From contig JALOBM010000075.1 in the NCBI GenBank assembly GCA_023228285.1, positions 1 through 9,665 of the forward strand: a stretch of DNA of 9,665 nucleotides, written 5' to 3'. The DNA is from Candidatus Cloacimonadota bacterium. Lineage in GTDB: Bacteria; Cloacimonadota; Cloacimonadia; Cloacimonadales; Cloacimonadaceae. The notes beneath the pieces were generated by a model. It was not told the origin of the DNA, ran no database searches, and saw only the letters and a list, made by a program, of their open reading frames with translations. This document shows positions 6,608 through 9,665 of this stretch, piece after piece (the first letter of the stretch is position 1; every line of letters begins with the position of its first letter). The position numbers and the translations under genes are program-made.

Positions 6608-7581
6608 GAATGAACCTCAAAAAAGCTTTCCAAACGCAGTATCGTTCGCGAATCCAATGGCTCCGGCAGCTCACCCTCCAGATTCAGGAAGGGAAGATCT
6701 ATATGCTTCTTAAGTAGTAAATTATCTATCTGCAGATGACAAAAAGCCTGAGTATAGCCAATGATGGCATCAAGACCTCGTAATGAGATTTGCTCCCTGA
6801 TGTCCTTCAGTCTGTCCAAAACACTGTAAGGATAAGTGTAAACCAAGTACTGGTCAACGATATCAGGGCAGATGTATGGCATGGAAAACTGGCGCTGTAC
6901 CTCGTTGAAGATCACATCACCACCAAGTTCGGATATGCAATCGTACAGATTCCGAAAGATTGGCGGTACTCCTATGTAACCGAGGCGAAGACGTGTGGGA
7001 AAGGGATCACTATGCTCTGCATTGTACAGGAAATTGTCCAGTTCAGTCTCAAAAGCTTGCGGATCACCTTGAAAATCTGAAGAATTGACCAACCAAAGAT
7101 GGTTATCCCTGCCACAAACCTGGCGGTCAAGATATGTTAAGGTATCCAATCTAAGGAGCTTTTTGCGGATGGAATCCAACCATGCTTTTACTTCCATGCT
7201 TTGTTTACGGGTAACACCATAATGAGCTTCCATACGGGCTATTTCCCGATCCAACGCGGCATATTCACGCTCTGGAGGGAATGAAAAGCGCCATACGGGT
7301 ATAGTCTCTTCTGCAATCATCTCCAACAATGAATTGGAATTGGAGCAATCTCCCTGTACTATGCCTATCACTTCATCCAGATCTGAGCACAGAGCGGCCG
7401 AAAAATTGCCCTTTATCCACGAACACAGGCTACGGGGAAAGCCTTTCAATTCTGCATTGTGAATGTGCTTTGCGGAATCCTGGCATAAAAAGATATTGTT
7501 CAAATCCACCGGAACATGCCCTGCCGCATACAGCACCTCCACCGGCAGAGAAGTGGTAAATCCTATGCGCTTAGTCTTCAC
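6604..7581 (-). CDS. HgdB-like 2-hydroxyacyl-CoA dehydratase family protein (COG1775 type)
   Basis: The product resembles the single-chain HgdB/BcrC/BadD-like group, whose members hold a [4Fe-4S] cluster. The N-terminus KRIGFTTSLPVEVLYAAGHVPVDLNN is typical in style for this family. Candidate cluster ligands are Cys53 (SLCSWIK), Cys79 (GDCSNS) and Cys281 (FCHLQ). The end, LEGELPEPLDSRTILRLESF, matches the family's final helix region. It is 325 residues from the GTG at 7581-7579, which has GGAG 7 bases upstream inside the end of the ABC-F gene; a TTG at 7587 is only 1 base from that GGAG and is a poorer start. It overlaps the ABC-F gene by 11 bases and mnmA by 4. No partner subunit or ATP-dependent activator is near, so a fermentative dehydratase role is doubtful; a role linked to tRNA thiolation is a guess from context. 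Confidence 0.75.
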   Translation of the reverse strand: MKTKRIGFTTSLPVEVLYAAGHVPVDLNNIFLCQDSAKHIHNAELKGFPRSLCSWIKGNFSAALCSDLDEVIGIVQGDCSNSNSLLEMIAEETIPVWRFSFPPEREYAALDREIARMEAHYGVTRKQSMEVKAWLDSIRKKLLRLDTLTYLDRQVCGRDNHLWLVNSSDFQGDPQAFETELDNFLYNAEHSDPFPTRLRLGYIGVPPIFRNLYDCISELGGDVIFNEVQRQFSMPYICPDIVDQYLVYTYPYSVLDRLKDIREQISLRGLDAIIGYTQAFCHLQIDNLLLKKHIDLPFLNLEGELPEPLDSRTILRLESFFEVHS

Positions 7582-9481
7582 AGGCAAGCTCCAGATACTT
7601 GTCTTCCAATTCGGCTATTTCTCTGCTCATGCTCTCGAAATTGCGTTCCAGCTCCTTATCTTCGTCCATAAGTTCTTTTACTCTTTGAGCATCACTGTAC
7701 GTAGCAGAATCAGCAAGTAAACCATGAATATGTTCTCTACGCAGTGTCGCATTTTTCTGAGTCATTTGAATGGTCTCAATCTCTTTATGTAGTTGTTCTA
7801 AATGCCAGGGATTTATCTTCTTCTTGCGCTCTCGGGGGGCTGGAGCCTCTTTTATGATTTCCGGCTCGCTAAAAGCCAGTTCAATAGCGGCTTCCGCCGG
7901 TCCTTCCACCTCTTGAATTGTGTTGAACACACTACCCGTTTCCTGCAGCTTGCGAAACACCCAGAACTTATTTGCCAGTGAGCTAATGAAATGCCTGTCG
8001 TGAGATACAAAGATGATACTTCCGTCGAATTCATTTAAGGCCTCCAGCAACGCATCGCGCATGGGGATATCCAGGTGATTGGTAGGTTCATCCAGTATCA
8101 GCAGATTTGGCTTTTGATGAATCAATACACTCAGATAGAGCCTGGATTTCTCACCACCGGACAGCACACTCACATATTTATCCACATCTTCTCCGGTAAA
8201 AGAGAATCTGGCCAGCCAACTGAGGACGTATCCTTTGGGAGCGTCCGGTACTAGTGACCACAGTGTATCCATCACCGTCTTATCTTCGTCCAAAGCATTC
8301 TGGTGTTGATCGTAATAGGCAGTTTTCAGACTGGCTCCTATCTTGAGCTTACCGTCCAACAACCCATGCTGGCCCAGAAGGATCTTTAGCAAGGTGGATT
8401 TCCCACAACCATTGGGGCCTATCAACGCAATCCGGTCTTGCCAATGAGCTTCGATATTTATACTCTTGGCAAGGATTAAACCGGAGTGAATCCCAATTTT
8501 GGCATCTTTTAATGTGAATACATCGTTACCGCTACGGTCTGCAGATGCCATGCGCAGATGAACTTTTCTGGCCTTCTGAGGTGTGTCCACGGTATCCAGC
8601 TTCTCCAACATCTTCAATCTGCTCTTGGCTTGGGATGTCTTTTGGCTTCCCATATTGCGACGAATAAAATCCTTCGTCTCTGCGATGAACTTTTTCTGGC
8701 GCTCAAACTGACGTTCACGGCTTTTCCTGGCTATTTGATCCGCTTCATACCAACTGCTGTAGTTGCCCTTGGTGATACTGAGTCCTGAATGACTCAGGCT
8801 GTATATAGTGCGGCAGACGTTGTCCAAAAACACACGATCGTGAGATACCACCATGTAGGGGCGTTCATGAGAACTAAGGTAGTTTTCCAGCCAGCGCGTC
8901 ATAGCAATGTCAAGATGGTTTGTCGGTTCATCCATGATCAATAGATCAAATTCTGCAAGTAGCAAGTATGCAAGACAGATGCGGGTTTGCTCTCCCCCAC
9001 TGAATTCCGCTATTTTCTTTGCCCGATCCTGAACCCCAAAACCAAGAGAATCCAGCACATACTTGATCTCATTCTCGTGTTCAAAGGCTCCACAAACATG
9101 CATCTTTTCCACTACGGCATCCAATTCAGCATGCACGGCTCTATCTTCTTTCACAGAAAGTTGTTCGGATAAAGCTGTCATGCGATTATTCAAGTCCCGA
9201 ATATCGCTGCGCGCAGATTCTATGTACTCCTGCAAGCTGATATGGGGATTCAAAACCGCGTTTTGTGCCAGATAAGCAACCCGGCAATTGCGGGCTTTGA
9301 TTACCTGACCTTCGGATAGGCGTAGTTCACCCAGCATCAGTTTGATAAGCGTGCTTTTTCCGGAGCCGTTGGGACCTATCAAACCAATTCGGCTGTTGTG
9401 TTCGATTGTGCAATTAATCCCTTTCAGGACATAAGTTCCGGCAAACTCGATCCCCAGATTAATGCATTGAATCAGGCTCAT
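7571..9481 (-). CDS. ABC-F family ATPase (ribosome-associated, Uup/YdiF-like)
   Basis: The 636-residue protein has two ABC cassettes and no membrane segments, the mark of ABC-F factors that bind the ribosomal E site. Cassette 1 has Walker A GPNGSGKST at 36-44, signature SGGEQ at 161-165, Walker B with DEPTNHLD at 184-191 and SHDR at 213-216. Cassette 2 has GPNGCGKST at 355-363, LSGGEKSR at 440-447, DEPTNHLD at 464-471 and SHDR at 493-496. A charged linker at about 250-300 is the P-site tRNA interaction motif region. Residues about 550-636 form a charged coiled coil, as in Uup and YdiF. Both sites look catalytically intact. It could be a housekeeping translation factor or an antibiotic-protection protein; nothing here decides. 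The ATG at 9481 follows a weak AAGAAGAGAG tract. It leads the three-gene - strand operon. Confidence 0.93.
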   Translation of the reverse strand: MSLIQCINLGIEFAGTYVLKGINCTIEHNSRIGLIGPNGSGKSTLIKLMLGELRLSEGQVIKARNCRVAYLAQNAVLNPHISLQEYIESARSDIRDLNNRMTALSEQLSVKEDRAVHAELDAVVEKMHVCGAFEHENEIKYVLDSLGFGVQDRAKKIAEFSGGEQTRICLAYLLLAEFDLLIMDEPTNHLDIAMTRWLENYLSSHERPYMVVSHDRVFLDNVCRTIYSLSHSGLSITKGNYSSWYEADQIARKSRERQFERQKKFIAETKDFIRRNMGSQKTSQAKSRLKMLEKLDTVDTPQKARKVHLRMASADRSGNDVFTLKDAKIGIHSGLILAKSINIEAHWQDRIALIGPNGCGKSTLLKILLGQHGLLDGKLKIGASLKTAYYDQHQNALDEDKTVMDTLWSLVPDAPKGYVLSWLARFSFTGEDVDKYVSVLSGGEKSRLYLSVLIHQKPNLLILDEPTNHLDIPMRDALLEALNEFDGSIIFVSHDRHFISSLANKFWVFRKLQETGSVFNTIQEVEGPAEAAIELAFSEPEIIKEAPAPRERKKKINPWHLEQLHKEIETIQMTQKNATLRREHIHGLLADSATYSDAQRVKELMDEDKELERNFESMSREIAELEDKYLELACED

Positions 9482-9553
9482 GTATGTATCTCTCTTCTTT
9501 CTTCATCGTTCATCTGTGCAATGTCCTGATGAGCCGTATGTTGTCAAATACAT

Positions 9554-9581
9554 TTTATATAACATGGTTGTACAATAGCAA
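9554..9581 (-). promoter_or_regulatory. Candidate sigma-70-type promoter of the ABC-F operon
   Basis: Read on the - strand, TTGCTA (9581-9576) and TATAAA (9559-9554) are separated by 16 bases, close to the consensus layout. Transcription would begin near 9547, giving a leader of about 65 bases to the ABC-F start. The site is between the intron end and the gene, so the operon could be transcribed independently of the intron. Confidence 0.35.
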
Positions 9582-9599
9582 ATGAAGTCTCTGGGCAAA

Positions 9600-9665
9600 A
9601 TCGAGTAGGGTGATGCTGGATGATCAAATCCAGCATCATCCCTCTCACAGAACCGTGTGTACGGG
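9600..9665 (-). mobile_element. 3' end of a group II intron (partial; domain V end and domain VI)
   Basis: Read on the - strand, the edge gives CCCGTACACACGGTTCTGTG, the 3' strand and exit of a domain V-like element. Next comes a domain VI hairpin and a CTACTCGAT end typical of bacterial group II introns. The domain VI stem pairs 9637-9628 with 9621-9612 over 10 bp, around a 6-base loop. Below it AGGG (9643-9640) pairs with CCCT (9610-9607), and GAG (9646-9644) with CTC (9605-9603). A single bulged A at 9606, the seventh base from the end counting inclusively, is at the expected branch point. The 3' splice junction is then 9600/9599. The rest of the intron, including any reverse transcriptase, lies right of the window. 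It is on the same strand as the ABC-F operon, whose start codon is about 118 bases further on. Confidence 0.75.

Noticed and set aside
7585..7587. TTG as the start codon of the HgdB-like gene
   Set aside because: The GGAG site is only 1 base upstream of it, whereas the GTG at 7581-7579 has 7-base spacing to the same site.
9531..9540. GAGCCGTATG on the + strand, which matches the usual start of group II intron domain V
   Set aside because: The following bases cannot form the rest of a domain V stem on the + strand, and the supported intron end is on the - strand and 60 bases away. The match is taken as coincidence.

Overview
The window looks like chromosomal DNA of moderate GC content from an anaerobic, Gram-negative-type bacterium. 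The best single clue is a secreted repeat protein with a C-terminal sorting domain of the Por/type IX secretion type. Together with a HgdB-like 2-hydroxyacyl-CoA dehydratase homologue and the general protein style, this suggests Cloacimonadota or a relative in the Bacteroidota/Fibrobacterota neighbourhood. No rRNA or marker gene is present, so the placement is an inference.

Layout. Bases 1-62 hold the last codons of a + strand gene that enters from the left. Bases 63-374 carry no gene I can support. At 375-2042 lies a secreted protein made of seven 61-residue beta-propeller repeats plus a sorting domain. A 245-base intergenic region follows, with several inverted repeats and a possible 27-codon leader ORF. 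Then comes a tight + strand cluster: a PP-loop tRNA-thiolase-like protein (2288-3283), a metallo-beta-lactamase-fold hydrolase (3298-3924) and GMP synthase guaA (3931-5466). Gaps in the cluster are 14 and 6 bases.

The right half is an operon on the - strand, read from 9481 leftwards: an ABC-F ATPase, a HgdB-like iron-sulfur protein and mnmA. The genes overlap by about 11 and 4 bases, so translation is probably coupled. The two clusters converge at 5467-5527, where a 9-bp inverted repeat reaches into the mnmA stop codon. At the right edge, on the - strand, is the 3' end of a group II intron (end of domain V and all of domain VI), and the promoter candidate for the ABC-F operon lies just inside it.

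Common themes are RNA and translation. Two PP-loop enzymes of the tRNA sulfur-transfer type sit in opposite clusters, GuaA is a third PP-loop enzyme acting on XMP, and the ABC-F protein acts on the ribosome. The MnmA lacks the second catalytic cysteine expected in its family, while the other PP-loop protein has a full CxxC-plus-C set. This, and the tight coupling of mnmA to a HgdB-like protein, are the points most worth following. I found no CRISPR array, tRNA, rRNA or intact mobile element, and no clear-cut new defence or biosynthetic system.
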